A stretch of 64,000 nt of DNA from Lunularia cruciata (Eukaryota; Streptophyta; Marchantiopsida; Lunulariales; Lunulariaceae): NCBI GenBank assembly GCA_948567375.1, contig OX419759.1, positions 42,013,493 to 42,077,492 of the forward strand. The letters are read 5' to 3'. Positions 1 through 11,499 of the stretch are shown piece after piece. Below the pieces are notes generated by a model. That model saw only the letters and a list, made by a program, of their open reading frames with translations. It was not told the origin of the DNA and made no database searches. Position numbers and translations under genes: made by a program. Position 1 is the stretch's first letter; the number at the start of each line of letters is the position of its first letter.

Positions 1-134
1 TTACTATGACTAAATTTAGCTAATCATGACTAATGTAGAACCATATTTTATCTCTATATAAATAATATCTCTTAGTATTTATAATACTAAGCTAAATATC
101 ATAATATCACACACATGCACAAATGGATGTTACA
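1..134 (-). repeat. LTR-A, partial copy at window edge
   Basis: This is the reverse complement of the first ~134 bases of the LTR that bounds elements A-I and A-II (start TGTAACACCCATTTGTGCAT). Its outer end is at 134, directly against LTR-D sequence, so it was inserted into LTR-D. The rest lies beyond the left edge, and whether it is a solo LTR or part of an element cannot be told. Confidence 0.85.
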
Positions 135-646
135 ATCCAATCTCCAATTCACGGGAGTGAGTTACAAGCTCCACCTTCAATTTCATCTTCTAAGCTCAAC
201 TTGAACCAGATTGGTCTTGTGTTCACCTCCCAAGCTCAAAATCACAACTACCGCTTGAAATTGACTCCCTCTAGCTCCAAATTTGGCAAGCACTTCCACA
301 CACAATCACTCCCAAGGAAATCAAAACTGCGATCACGGTACCACAATCCACTGGGCTTGGAGGTGCTACCACTACCCTCAATTCTTGCACCCAATTTCCC
401 TTTGACTCTCACTTCTTTGTTGTAATCAATTTGGTTCACAACTCAAATCACACTCAATCAGATCAGTACTTGATCTATCACTCAATGATCTACCAACAAT
501 TGGACACGGATCATAATCAAGCCACACCTACTCTAGCTAAGAGACCCCAAGTGAAGCTCGCCAACTTTCTATCCACTCTAGCCAAGAACTCAAAGGCTCA
601 ACAATAGAGAAGTGAAGCTCTCTAGAGATAGACACCTAGGGTATAC
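135..646 (-). repeat. LTR-D copy 1, first part
   Basis: About 510 bases align in the same orientation with 30560-31130 (shared landmarks: the stretch with ATTGGTCTTGTGTTCACCTC near 210 and TCAGTACTTGATCTATCACT near 465). The match resumes at 2319, so the copy is split by the solo LTR at 647-2318. Minus strand is inferred because the outer terminus at 2547 reads as a TG end on that strand. The apparent 100-residue plus-strand ORF from 123 has no counterpart in copy 2 and is probably chance. Confidence 0.7.
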
Positions 647-2318
647 TATGGTACCCACATTTTTTGGTTTTGTTATATTTTGACAAAATAATTGTATAGT
701 TAAGGTAGAATTGAACCCAAATGGAGACAAAAGTAGAAGAATCAAGTCTACGGGTTGAAGCCAATGTAGTTGACTTTGCATTAGAGAAAGAAGGACTCAA
801 ACCAACTGAAAGGGGGCAGACCCAAAGGAGGAGTGGAAGTTGCAGGTCAGGATTCTTGCGGAGGCTATAGCTTATTGAAGACATGTCCAAATTGTGCATG
901 CTATATCTCGTTGAAGCATTTCGTTTAGGGCTTTTTGTTGCCACCAAAGTCATTGAGTTTGGAGGTCTGTAGTGGAAGTTACAAGAATTTTAAGTTTCTA
1001 TAGTAGATGTATAGAGTAGTTGAGTGACTTTGGGTTGAGGTTCTTTGGGTTCACATAACTTTGGACTTATACAACTTTGGGTCTGTATGAATTTGGGTTA
1101 GAATCTTCTTTGTCTCAAGACAAAGGTGACCAGATCTGAGGTAGTCGGACCTCTGAGTGTAGTGAAGGTGACTTCAAGGGTCTTGCAAAAGGCATGAGAG
1201 GAAATTACAGTACAAAAAGAAGATATTTAGGATACCCTTGACTTCAATTTCAATTTAGATCAAAGATGGGATAGAAATTGAAGGAAAGTAGCAATAGTGA
1301 ATGAACTCAAAGTGCAAGATTGGACAGTATGTGTCTTTGGATCAGTTTTTTGAGACATTAGAGAGGAGTGCATCAAAAGATAAAGATGTAGATTGATTAG
1401 ATATGAATGGAATTGTAGTTTGTAGTGAAGAGATAGTAGAAATAGCCAAGAAATTAGTAGAATTAGATAGACCCAAAGAAGGAGAAGTGATAGGAAGATC
1501 ATTAGGTGTAGAAGCCAAAGTCAAGGTTGACATCAGACCGGATTAGTAACATATTGGAGATTTGAAGAGGCAGATATGGAGAGGTACATTGTCATTTTGG
1601 ATATGCAGGTTGGTAAAGTTGTTATAGAATGGTATTCTTGTTAGTAACTATCAAGTACTTCACTATTTAAAGGAAGCATTTGTAGTGTTATGTTGTTCAA
1701 TATTCATTTTCTTGAGAATAGGTAAAATGAAGTGTTGAGTTCAGTTCTCATTGCTTGAGTTTAATTCCAAGTATCACTTTTTTGTTTGTACTTGTGAGTG
1801 TTGGAAGAATTTTGAAGTGCAAATCAATGTGCTTGTTGGATTCCACAACACTGGTCTTCATTCAGAGTGAAGTGCAATCAGAGTAATGCCTTGATAGATT
1901 TGAGAGGAATTGTAGTGTTTGTAGTATTTTGCATTTGTGAGTGTAATGTTGAGTTGATATGAAGCAATTTTGATCAAGGAAGTTATGCTTTCAGTGGAGG
2001 GGTGGAACACAATTCTGATGCAAAGTTGTTTTAGATGAAGTAGCCATTTTTGGGATGGAGTGAATCATCACAATCGAGTTTGTTTCGACAGAATTGAAAT
2101 ATTTATGATTATGGGCGACAAATGGTTGTGATAAGATTGCAAATCAGTGCTTGTTACTCTCCTCTAGGTGTAGTTTCTACCTAAGAGATTAAAGATGCAA
2201 CCAAGAAGAACTACATTGTTACTTTTCTCTATATTGAACTATTTTTAATTCATATCTCTATGGGAACAAACTTTACTTACCTGATTACTACAAAAGTGAT
2301 TTTTGCCGGGTTGTCACA
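647..2318 (+). mobile_element. Solo LTR-E (E1) with 5-bp target duplication
   Basis: A 1,672-bp LTR whose ends (TATGGTACCCAC at the start, GGGTTGTCACA at the end) match copies at 44612-46526 and 39419-42526. It is flanked by a perfect duplication TATAC (642-646 and 2319-2323), and removing it rejoins LTR-D. Orientation follows from copy E3, where the same terminus is followed by a primer binding site. No internal region is present, so this is a solo LTR left by recombination between two LTRs. The first base pair of the canonical TG has decayed to TA. Confidence 0.85.
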
Positions 2319-2547
2319 TATACTCCTAATTTCAACCTAGATCTCACACCAACAGTCCCATTGATGGCACACTTGATGGTGCAAATGGTGCAAGTGATAG
2401 TGGGCCCCACCATGTAGTCAATACCCAAAACATGAAATTTGACTGAGGGCAAGTAGTCTAAGAGTAACTGCCAAAATACCTCTAACTACTATCATTACTA
2501 CTCTAGTGTCCAAGCAATCTAGATGTGAAGCTACAAATGGCATGACA
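2319..2547 (-). repeat. LTR-D copy 1, second part and terminus
   Basis: Continues the match to LTR-D copy 2 (2340-2547 against 31130-31333), ending in GGCATGACA at 2547 against GCCATAACA at 31333. The next base starts chromovirus C-I coding sequence, so LTR-D was inserted in the protease-RT spacer of C-I. Confidence 0.7.
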
Positions 2548-2773
2548 TAGTCAATCCCAAGATGGGAAATTTGTTGGGAAGGTAGCCATAGAGTAAGATT
2601 TAAAGGGAGATGAGTCCCAAGATGGAAAGTTTGACAAGAAAGCAAGCATGGAGCAAGCATTGAAGAGAGATGAGTCCCTAAATGGGAAGTTTGTTAGTGA
2701 AGCATCCATAGAGTAAGCTTTGGAGGAGGATAAGTCTATTTTCACAATGTAGATCAAGCAAATTCTACAATGA
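2548..2773 (+). pseudogene. Chromovirus C-I, protease-RT spacer with short repeats
   Basis: Translates, with stops, to a segment homologous to the spacer before RT in C-II (minus strand 53106-52900). Both contain an imperfect ~26-residue repeat built on the pattern DGKFxKKAxxEQAL. This places the C-I reading frame immediately upstream of the RT repeats. The rest of C-I (protease, gag, 5' LTR) would lie left of the window, behind the LTR-D insertion. Confidence 0.65.
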
Positions 2774-4483
2774 GAATTTGAGGAGACTCAAAAACCTCAT
2801 CAAGCAATGATTTATCAACTACTTTAAGATTTTGCATATGTGTTTCCATATGATCAGCCAAAGGATTACCCTCCAATCGTGATATGCCCTTTAAGATTGC
2901 GTTTTTACCAAAGATTACTCCAATGAGTAGATCAATCTATTGGCTCTCACCAAAGGAGTTAGAACACTTGTAACAACCCTTATAGAGTTATTGGAGAAAG
3001 ATTTCATAGAAGGATTGACATAGTACATTTCCTTGGGGAGCACCAATATTATTTGTTCCAAAGAAGGATGGAGGACTTCATTTCTATATTGACTATTGGG
3101 AGCTCAATAAACAAACAATGAAGAATGCATATCCTTTGACTTGAATTGATGACTTGCTTGATAGATTGAGTGGAGCATGGTACTTCTCCAAGTTGGATCT
3201 TGAATTTGAGGAGACTCAAAAACCTCATCAAGCAATGATTGATCAACTACTTTAAGAGTTTGCATATGTGTTTGCATATGATCAGCCAAAGGATTACCCT
3301 CCAATTGTGATATGCCCTTCAAGATTGCGTTTTTACCAAAGAGTACTCCAATGAGTAGATCAATCTATTGGCTCTCACCAAAGGAGTTAGAACACTTGTA
3401 ACAACCCTTATAGAGTTATTGGAGAAGGATTTCATAGAAGGATTGACATAGTACATTTCCTTGGGGAGCACCAATATTATTTGTTCCAAAGAAGGATGGA
3501 GGACTTCATTTCTATATTGACTATTGGGAGCTCAATAAATAAACAATGAAGAATACATATCCTTTGCTTGAATTGATGACTTGCTTGATAGATTGAGTGG
3601 AGCATGGTACTTATCCAAGTTGGATCTTGAATTTGAGGAGACTCAAAAACCTCATCAAGCAATGATTGATCAACTACTTTAAGAGTTTGCATATGTGTTT
3701 GCATATGATCAGCCAAAGGATTACCCTCCAATCGTGATATGCCCTTCAAGATTGCGTTTTTACCAAAGAGTACTCCAATGAGTAGATCAATCTATTGGCT
3801 CTCACCAAAGGAGTTAGAACACTTGTAACAACCCTTATAGTGTTATTGGAGAAAGATTTCATAGAAGGATTGACATAGTACATTTCCTTGGGGAGCACCA
3901 ATATTATTTGTTCCAAAGAAGGATGGAGGACTTCATTTCTATATTGACTATTGGGAGCTCAATAAACAAACAATGAAGAATGCATATCCTTTGACTTGAA
4001 TTGATGACTTGCTTGATAGATTGAGTGGAGCATGGTACTTCTCCAAGTTGGATCTTGAATTTGAGGAGACTCAAAAACCTCATCAAGCAATGATTGATCA
4101 ACTACTTTAAGAGTTTGCATATGTGTTTGCATATGATCAGCCAAAGGATTACCCTCCAATCGTGATATGCCCTTCAAGATTGCGTTTTTACCAAAGAGTA
4201 CTCCAATGAGTAGATCAATCTATTGGCTCTCTCCAAAGGAGTTAGAACACTTGTAACAACCCTTATAGAGTATTGGAGAAGGATTTCATAGAAGGATTGA
4301 CATAGTACATTTCCTTGGGGAGCACCAATATTATTTGTTCCAAAGAAGGATGGAGGACTTCATTTCTATATTGACTATTGGGAGCTCAATAAACAAACAA
4401 TGAAGAATACATATCCTTTGACTTGAATTGATGACTTGCTTGATAGATTGAGTAGAGCATGGTACTTCTCCAAGTTAGATCTT
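2774..4483 (+). repeat. Four tandem copies (~428 bp) of the 5' half of RT
   Basis: Four head-to-tail units start at 2774, 3202, 3629 and 4057 (periods 428, 427, 428) at the motif GAATTTGAGGAGACTCAAAA. Each unit encodes, with stops, the RT region from the pre-RT segment to the first catalytic region (readable pieces: [37 protein letters not shown]), homologous to residues ~55-200 of the C-II RT ORF. The last unit runs on into normal RT sequence at 4484. Units are about 98% identical, so the expansion is younger than most decay in the element, or the units were homogenised. Unequal exchange is the simplest mechanism. Confidence 0.9.
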
Positions 4484-5055
4484 CATAGTGGCTATTGGCA
4501 AATCCACACTGATAAGAAGGATGTGCAAAAGATTACCTTTGCATAAGGTTTGGGCATTTTGAGTAGAGAGTTCTACCTTTTGGGCTCACTAATGCTCCAA
4601 CAATCTTCATGGATCACATGCATTGGGTGTTGGATGGACTATTAGATCAATATATGGTGGTATTCTTGGATGCATCTTAATCTATAGCAAGATAAAGGTA
4701 GAACACATGAAGCATATATGAGAAGTCTTAAGATGACTATGATAGTGGAAATTTTACTGCAAGAAGTTGAAGTGTGCTTTTTGGCAAAAAGAAGTTATCT
4801 TCTTGGATCACAAGATCTTATTGGAGAGATCAAGATGGAAGAGGAGAAAATCAAGGCTATTACTGATTGGCCTACTCCAAAGGATGCTATAAATGTATGG
4901 GCATCTATTGGATTGGCTAGTTTTTACCAATGGTTCATCCATTACTATGCTCACGTAGCTACACCATTGACTGATCTCTTGGGGAAGAACTTGAGCTTTT
5001 AGTGGACCACCAAGCACAAAAGCTGAAACATATGGTGTCTTCAAGACCCATTCTT
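4484..5055 (+). pseudogene. Chromovirus C-I reverse transcriptase, 3' half
   Basis: Ty3/gypsy RT copies element RNA into DNA. Here the frame continues from the last RT repeat with HSGYWQIHTD and goes through fragments equivalent to C-II RT residues 200-390, ending at KLKHMVSSRPIL. The YxDD box is degraded (VVFLDA-like near 4660) and several frameshifts and stops are present. At about 5056 the sequence jumps from the start of RNase H straight to the integrase core, so most of RNase H and the integrase zinc domain are deleted compared with C-II. Inactive. Confidence 0.8.
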
Positions 5056-6097
5056 CACATAGTGATTGTGGTGTTTGTGGATAAGCTTAATAAGCAAATC
5101 CATTTAGCATCAACTATTGATATCATGGATGCTCCAATATTGGCGTATACCTACTTTGATATTTTCTTCAAGCATCATAGGATGCCTCACGTACTCATCT
5201 CCAACCGTGATCCTTGATCCGTTTGGAAATTTTGGCAAGCACCATTCTAGATACTTGGCACCAAGCTTGCTTTTTCCATGGCCTATCATCCTCAAACTAA
5301 TGGACAAATTGAATGTGAAAATTGCACCTTGGAGGATATGTTTTGTGCCTTCATCAACATCCACCATACCAATTGGGATGAATGTCTTGCACCTATAGAG
5401 TTTGCATACAATAATTCCAAACAAGCAAGCAATTGATTCTCTCCTTTCTTCCTCAATTTTGGCCAATATCCACTTGTTACAGATTCCATTCTTGCTCCTC
5501 CTCCATCTCATTTCCCTCATAGATTCACCTTCTTGACCACCATATCACAATCCCTCCAACAAGCCAAATCTCATCTCCTTATTGCTAAGAATCCACCAAA
5601 CACAATATGAAAACCACCACCATCATGATCTCACCTTTCAAATTGGTGATAGGTCATGCTCTCCTCTAGTAACCTACCCCTCTACTTGATACACAAGTTC
5701 ATAAACTCACCTCTAATTGGATAGGACTCTTTGATGTCACCCAAATCATCTCTCTTATTGCTTATCAACTTGTCTTGCCTTGTCATATGCAAGTTAACAC
5801 AATCTTGCACATTTCCAAGTTGAAAGCCTTTGTTCCTAACCCATCTTCTTTTTCCTCTTGTGTCCAACCTCCTCCTCTTCCAGTCCTTATCAATGATCAT
5901 GAGGAGTACAAAGTTGATTGTATCCTTGTGTGTTGCCATATCCAATGAGGCCACCAACAACATACGGAGTACAAGGTCCTTTGGAAAAACCAAACTCCTT
6001 CATGATGCTACATGGTAACCTCTTTCTCATCTCCATAATGCACAAACGGCTATCTAGGAGTTTGAAGCTTCATTGGCAATGAGGACGTCACCAACTA
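5056..6097 (+). pseudogene. Chromovirus C-I integrase and chromodomain remnant
   Basis: Integrase joins element DNA to the chromosome. The chromodomain, a histone-tail reader at its C terminus, steers integration in chromoviruses. Visible pieces: VVFVDKLNKQIHLAST, HRMPHVLISNRDP (second Asp region), NGQIECENCTLEDM (the catalytic Glu is kept), then the tail and a chromodomain at about 5895-6020 (EEYKVDCIL, TEYKVLWK). Frameshifts split it into short ORFs. The order matches C-II, where the same pieces are better preserved. It ends a few bases before the polypurine tract of the 3' LTR. Confidence 0.8.
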
Positions 6098-6111
6098 GCG
6101 GTGGGGGAATA
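6098..6111 (+). promoter_or_regulatory. Polypurine tract of C-I
   Basis: GCGGTGGGGGAATA lies directly before the 3' LTR. The same tract (GCGGCGGGGGAATA) precedes the 3' LTR of C-II on the minus strand at 49956-49943. It primes plus-strand DNA synthesis in LTR elements. Confidence 0.8.
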
Positions 6112-6521
6112 TGTAACAATATGGAGTTTAGCAATGAAGTTAGTTAGGACTAATGAAGTAGCAAATAGGCCAAATTAGCCTAGAATATTCTAGAAGTATT
6201 TAGGAAATTTCTTAGGAAGCTTCTTGGCTAGCTTAGCTTGCACCCCAAATAGGTAGATTCTAGAAGATTCCTACTGGCTTAGCTTGCATGCCAAGTAGGC
6301 GGCTTCCAGAAAGAAACTTCTTGAGAAGTTACTCAGTTAACTTGGCTTGCATTCCAAGAAAGTGGCTCAAGGAAGCTTCTTGAGAAGCTTCTCAAGAGCC
6401 TTGTATGGTCCTTATAAATACCAAGCCAATGCTCATGCTAGGCATTTGGAGTTTTCACACTCAAGTGTCCCAATGTGATCTTCTATTCTCCTATTTCTCT
6501 CCTTGATCTTGGTCTTTTACA
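6112..6521 (+). mobile_element. 3' LTR of chromovirus C-I
   Basis: A 410-bp LTR starting TGTAACAATATGGAG and ending GGTCTTTTACA, homologous to the minus-strand copy at 49577-49942. A TATA-like CTTATAAATACC lies near 6412. It contains clusters of short inverted motifs (GAAGCTTC and variants, about 6215-6395). It abuts copia sequence at 6522, so C-I was inserted into that copia element. Confidence 0.85.
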
Positions 6522-7300
6522 AGATATGTGGCTTCTAAAATGTTAATATACCACTAACATGCTAAAGAGATTTTTTATATTGGGGTGTAAGCCTATGACT
6601 ACACCTTTGAAGCAAAACAATCACTTGTGTATTGATGATAATGAGCTACTTTATGATCCTCGTAGATACATGTAAATGGTTGGTAATCTCATCTATTGAC
6701 TATCACCAAACCTAACCTGCATTATGCAATTGGAGTTGTTTATCGATTCATGCAATCACCATGCAAATGTCACTTTGCAGCTATTTTATTTAATTTATAT
6801 CCAACACATTTTCCAATTTTCACATTGTAATTTTGCCTTCATTACACCTTTGGTGGATCATTGGTGCTGCAAGTTTACACTAATGCAGATTGTGCATGGA
6901 GTGTCCTTGACAAGAGATCTACTTCTAGGTACACATTTGGACGTGGGAGTGCCTCTATGAGTTGGGCTTCTAGGAAGAAGCCAACTCTAACTACATCCAC
7001 CACTAAGGCAAAGTATTGTGGAGCCACCAATGCAACTTGTGAAGCTATTTGGCTTTGGAGTTTGCTTTCCGATATTGGTGTGGATTATTTATTTCCCATT
7101 CTACTTTATACATATAACATGAGTAGCATAAATTTGGCTAGTAATCTTGTGTTTCATGCCAACACTAAGCACATTGAGGTGCGCTATTATTTTGTTAGGG
7201 AGAAGTTTCTTGCAGGGCAGATTGAGCTTAAGTTTGTTAGCATTGGAGAGAAGATAGCTAATATTTCCATAAAGACTTCATCTAGAGATAAGTTTGAGGT
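6522..7300 (+). pseudogene. Ty1/copia RT C-terminus and RNase H remnant
   Basis: The start reads as the end of copia RT (LGCKPMTTPL-like at ~6580, then DDNELLYDPRRY and LVGNLIY-like, with stops). From 6861 one frame is open to 7427 and covers the RNase H domain: YTNADCAWSV, DKRSTSRYTFGRG, MSWASRKKPTL, NATCEAIWLWSLL, VFHANTKHIEVRYYFVREK. In copia elements this domain removes RNA from the RNA-DNA hybrid and is the last domain of the polyprotein. The first catalytic Asp motif (YSDAD in the family) reads YTNAD. The upstream part was displaced by insertion of C-I. The open frame beyond ~7300 is probably chance. Confidence 0.85.
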
Positions 7301-8299
7301 ATTGAGTGTGCATCCTGTATCTACGTGGATCATGATCGACCGCCAGTTGGTTCACGATCAGATTTGCTTCTCTTACAATCAAAGTGAGTCTTTTACAACT
7401 TTTGCACGCGCATCTATCTCACACTGAGAGTTGCAAGAATTTCGGACGAAGGAAGAAAGACTTTATGGCCAGTAATGGCAAATAAGCATGAATAAGTTAT
7501 GACACTAGAACGTGCAGATTCCGAAGTTGCAAGAATGCTCAATGTCAAAGCTGCGACCAATAATTACCTCTAATGAGAATGATTTTGTCAACACTTATAA
7601 AATAACTCTCCAAAGCTTCCATGATGATTACCTGCTCGTGTGCAACTGAAGATCTTACCATAGAACCAAAGAAACGCGGGCTTGAGCTTTAACTGAGCTT
7701 TACTGATTGAAGCACTTAGGTTCACTTTGGTAACCCAACCAAGATTCATCCATTCGCAGCAATCTCGGAGTGGATCGCCAATTTCGTCTCTTTGTTGCTT
7801 TGAGCTCCGATTCGGTGAGACAAAAGCGCGTACGACAAATGTCCAAGCTGGTAACCTCAAGCTTCACATTGAAGAAGTCAAATTCAAGATGATTCGTCAT
7901 GCCGAGAGGATGTTTCTGCTATCGACGTTAGAGTGACTTAAATAGAAAGGACACAGGATAGAAAGTTGTTCATGTCAACGAGGGCAACAATGAATGTGAA
8001 AGGTACAACGTCGGAACTTATCGAATTGCAAACAAACCATACTTTGAAGATCTTCAGGTTGGCAAGTGCTTGCCCAGTTTCGTCTTCCTCAGTAACGTAT
8101 GTTGACCGAAACGTATGTTGACCCTCAATTTCAGTTTGATGTGTATCTCTGCGTTTCTGTGAACAGAAGTGCTCCACTCTCCTGCGAGCAACATGGCTTA
8201 GCAGGTCCTGAGAATTTCAGTTTGAGATAGAGTGTTGCCGCTGTAGCAAGGGACTCTCAACAAGGAAAAGGGAGATGGAAAACAATAGCCTACCATATT

Positions 8300-8358
8300 A
8301 GAAAGAGCAAACGTTGATGCTATTCGTTCTTTCTGTTCAATCAACGTTCGCTCTTTCT
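8300..8358. repeat. Inverted repeat, 18-bp arms
   Basis: Arms 8300-8317 (AGAAAGAGCAAACGTTGA) and 8341-8358 pair with one mismatch across a 23-base loop. The left arm also lies in a ~28-bp direct repeat that recurs 85 bases on (AACAATAxCCTACCATA at 8281 and 8366). Could be a decayed miniature inverted-repeat element; too little to name. Confidence 0.6.
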
Positions 8359-9983
8359 TACAAAAACAATACCCTACCATACTAGAAAGAGCGAGTAGCG
8401 AACGAGATGCCGTTATAGCATTATAGCATGGATGAATTGTAGCTGAACGTCAGAACCATTCTCTTTCTAATTCAAAGTAAATCTAACCAGGAAAGATAAA
8501 ATTTCTTCAGATTTTATATCAGTCTACTTGAACGTCTTTAAATCTAGAAGTGAAATTCTCAAGTTAATAGTCTTTTCTTGGCAACACGTAGACAGAGTAC
8601 ACTCGGATCAACAACCGGAAGTCGGAAATCCATGCCATGTAGTACACCGCGAAGGAAAACGAAACAAATAGGGAATACAAGGCACTAAAATGTGCAAAAC
8701 AAGAGAAACAGCACAAAGCCCGGCGCTGGGTCATGAGAACCGGCTCGAAAGCAAGCCTCGAAAAGGGAAACAACGAGCCCAAATAGATCTGCAGTCCACT
8801 TTCTCATTTAAATAGTTACTAGAAATAACAATCGATTAAAGTAATGAAAATAAATTTCTATGAATATGCTCTTCAACTCAGAAATTTATCGACCTATTTG
8901 AGCTTTGACCATTCATAGCTTGGGTATTGATACTCAAACTCATACATCACATTGCAATTATAGGATAGACAGTGCACTCCCATGGGATAGATATCACACT
9001 ACTCTCTTTTTATCAATTCAAGAGATCTCAATCAAAATTCAAAATGGACTTGTAGAGGTGGACCTGTACTATATCTTGGTTTATTATTGTTACGATCCCG
9101 ACGGGGCTTTAAAACTGTGGAGAGCCTCCTTTTCATGTACAGTATCCACTCCACTGCAAGCACAGCATTTTGATATTGTTATGATATTGGGTCAACCTCT
9201 ACTGAGAAGTAGCGACGAGTTACCACCTCTGATTCCTCTCCACGGCCTCTAGATACGGCATTGCACTTTGTTGCTTTCCTTTCGGACAAGGAACTAGAAT
9301 GGTGAGATAACAAATCAACTGAACTATAGCTATATAAAACTCCAAGCACAAGACCTCGTGATTAGCAAATGACTATGAAGTGCACGAGACACCTATTCAG
9401 CTTCAAGCTGTCAAAATCACGCGCAGCGAGAGGAGGAATATAAGCTTTGAAATCGTTAAAAAGCTGCTATTTGTGAGCATTCGAGACAATCTCGTGTTTT
9501 ACTGATTGATTGAAAACCTTCATATCGTCGATCATGAACTTTACTGCTAGTTTGATATTTGTAAGGTTAAAATGATAAACTACTAGAGCCAACGCTCGTA
9601 CTACTTACTCTATACTTTTTGAATTATGTTCGGTAAGTTTTGAATTGGTCAATAAACTGTTAAGCTGTTACAGAACATAGTTCATTATTTATGAACAGCT
9701 ATGTGTTAAGATTCTAACCTCTCCCTCAGTACTAGCTGTGTAATAAACACTCCCACTAACGATCAGAACTTGTAGACCTTCTGCGGAAATCGTAAAGCCA
9801 TTTCCGACCTCTCGGTCCTTCGGAAACTCGACCCTTCTTTCTACAAGCGCTCTCCCTCTGGTAAAACTACCAATTACTTCTCTCTCGAACACCAAATGAC
9901 ATTAACCTCAGTGTCTTGTATCCTTTCATGGACAAACTGCTTGTGAGATAAATTGAATTCAAATTATCTGCAATATTTGTGAA

Positions 9984-10022
9984 ATACAAATACAGATTTG
10001 GGTCCAAAATCTGTATTTGTAT
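9984..10022. repeat. Perfect 16-bp inverted repeat
   Basis: Arms 9984-9999 and 10007-10022 (core ACAAATACAGATTT) are exact complements separated by 7 bases. No T-run follows that would suggest a Pol III terminator. Role unknown. Confidence 0.6.
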
Positions 10023-10129
10023 CAAGATCAAACCAGTATGATGTTCTTGCGTGAGATATGTTCTCCTTGCACTCCTTATTTCTAAACCAAAGACAGTAGT
10101 TTGTACTCTCAAATCCTTATTCTTAAGGG

Positions 10130-10660
10130 ATGTGAAGAGATCAATTTGAAGTTGGAAATCCTTCGATCATTATCCCCGGTAGATGATTAAATCATCTACA
10201 TACAAAACACAAGAACAATTCCTTAGGATGATGTCTTATAGTATAAATTTATATCATACTTCTTGTGATTGAAATTTGAGCTTCTCCGACATGAAAGAGC
10301 TAGAATGCATGCTCTGATAGGTTTGGGGTAATCTATAGAGTGCCTTTTTATTCTTGCAAAGCATATGTTGTACACTTTGTACTTCAAATCCTTGCTGGTG
10401 AGAATGGTAAACTTAGGACCACATTTGTGATATACATCTAAAGGAAAGCTATCCATTTATTATAGCTAGATTCATAATCAACTTAACAATATTCATCTTA
10501 GAAGCAGGTACATATGTCTTGGTGTGATCCATTCCTTGATCAATTCCTACTAAACTGACCTTATGATGTGCAAGAGAGCCATCTGCATTGTACTTGAGCT
10601 TATATACATATGGGGTTAAGAATGACTTTCTTTCCATGGTATGTAATTGATAAGATACCA
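10130..10660 (-). pseudogene. Ty1/copia reverse transcriptase remnant
   Basis: On the minus strand the N-terminal part of copia RT reads PYVYKLKYNADGSLAHHK, then a form of the VAKMxTV region (PASKMNIVKL). Further on, the polymerase box is intact as LYVDDLII (YVDD at 10202-10191). Stops and frameshifts break the domain. Together with integrase and gag pieces at 11.6-12.3 kb it forms one minus-strand copia element, in the family's gag-integrase-RT order. The YVDD distinguishes it from the gypsy elements in the window. Confidence 0.8.
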
Positions 10661-11240
10661 AGTTTTATAGTCAATTGTAGCTTTATATTCTTGAACCACT
10701 GTTTTTCTTCTCTTTGTCTCATTTGCAGCTTCTGAGTCTGGAGAGGTTCTTTGGCTTTTTAATTTGTGTTGTCCAGTTTTGGATGAATCTATCATAGATT
10801 TATGATGTAGTCCTCTTGGAGGTGGACATGTATCTCTCCAAATGTGAAGGGTATGGATCTTTTGATATATGTTCAGCCATCGCTAAAAAAAATCCAAATT
10901 TGGATTAATATGTGGATTAACGACTAATGGAATTTTTTTAGAATAGACTCTTGAAAGTATTTCTTCTTCTCCTCCAACAGTACTATATCATAGACCTGGC
11001 ATTGATGCATCCAAAACTGGACACCCCAAACAAAACTGCCCAAGAACCTCTTCAGACTCAGAAGCTGAAAATGAGACAAAGAGAAGAAAATAATGGTTTG
11101 AGAATATAAAGCCGTAATTGACAACAAAACTTGGGAAGTTATCAATTACCTACCGTGGGAAACGGCCATCCCTACCCCATATGTATATAAGCTCAAGTAC
11201 AATGAAGATGGCTCTCTTGCACATCATAAGGTTAGTTTAG
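10551..11240. repeat. Large inverted duplication of copia RT sequence
   Basis: Left arm about 10551-10823 and right arm about 10971-11240 are inverted copies of the same ~270 bases (for example CATCCAAAACTGGACA and GAGACAAAGAGAAGAA on the plus strand of the right arm, reversed in the left). Both encode PYVYKLKYN(A/E)DGSLAHHKVSL reading away from a ~150-bp centre. Arms have diverged by substitutions and small indels, so the event is old. Confidence 0.85.
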
Positions 11241-11275
11241 CAGCTGAAGGCCACCATTTTCCTTCTGCATTTTGA
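11150..11275 (+). pseudogene. Copia RT fragment, inverted copy
   Basis: Plus-strand counterpart of the RT start in the inverted duplication: PYVYKLKYNEDGSLAHHKVS is readable at 11176-11235. It is opposite in orientation to the rest of the copia element, so it is a rearranged piece rather than a second element. Confidence 0.7.
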
Positions 11276-11499
11276 ATATCATTCTGAACTGAACCATATC
11301 CTCTTGTCCACGATACTCTAGATGCAGTGAATATGACTTGGTGATGGTCTATAAGTTGACAATGTCTTATTGAACGAAAGGAACATCTTGACTTAATATC
11401 ATCGTTTTGTTGATGATAGAGTTAAAAATGTCTCATTGTGCACATAGCTAACCGATATCAACCCGTCGTTCCCATACCGACAATATTGAGGTTTAGCTT

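Larger units (their letters stand above)
7301..10129. other. Unassigned 2.8-kb stretch
   Basis: I recognise no gene or element here. Short ORFs on both strands (7588-7860 minus, 8905-9252 plus, 9689-9895 minus) match nothing I know and overlap other frames. It may include the 3' LTR of the copia element before it, old low-copy DNA, or a decayed element. Two hairpins are listed separately. Confidence 0.4.

Noticed and set aside
2774-4483. CRISPR-like or satellite array
   Set aside because: Units are 428 bp of RT coding sequence without spacers, so this is a gene-segment tandem duplication.
5110-5520. 136-residue minus-strand ORF
   Set aside because: Antisense shadow of the C-I integrase remnant.
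8905-9252. 115-residue plus-strand ORF
   Set aside because: No recognisable domain, no codon pattern, and no supporting neighbour; probably chance.
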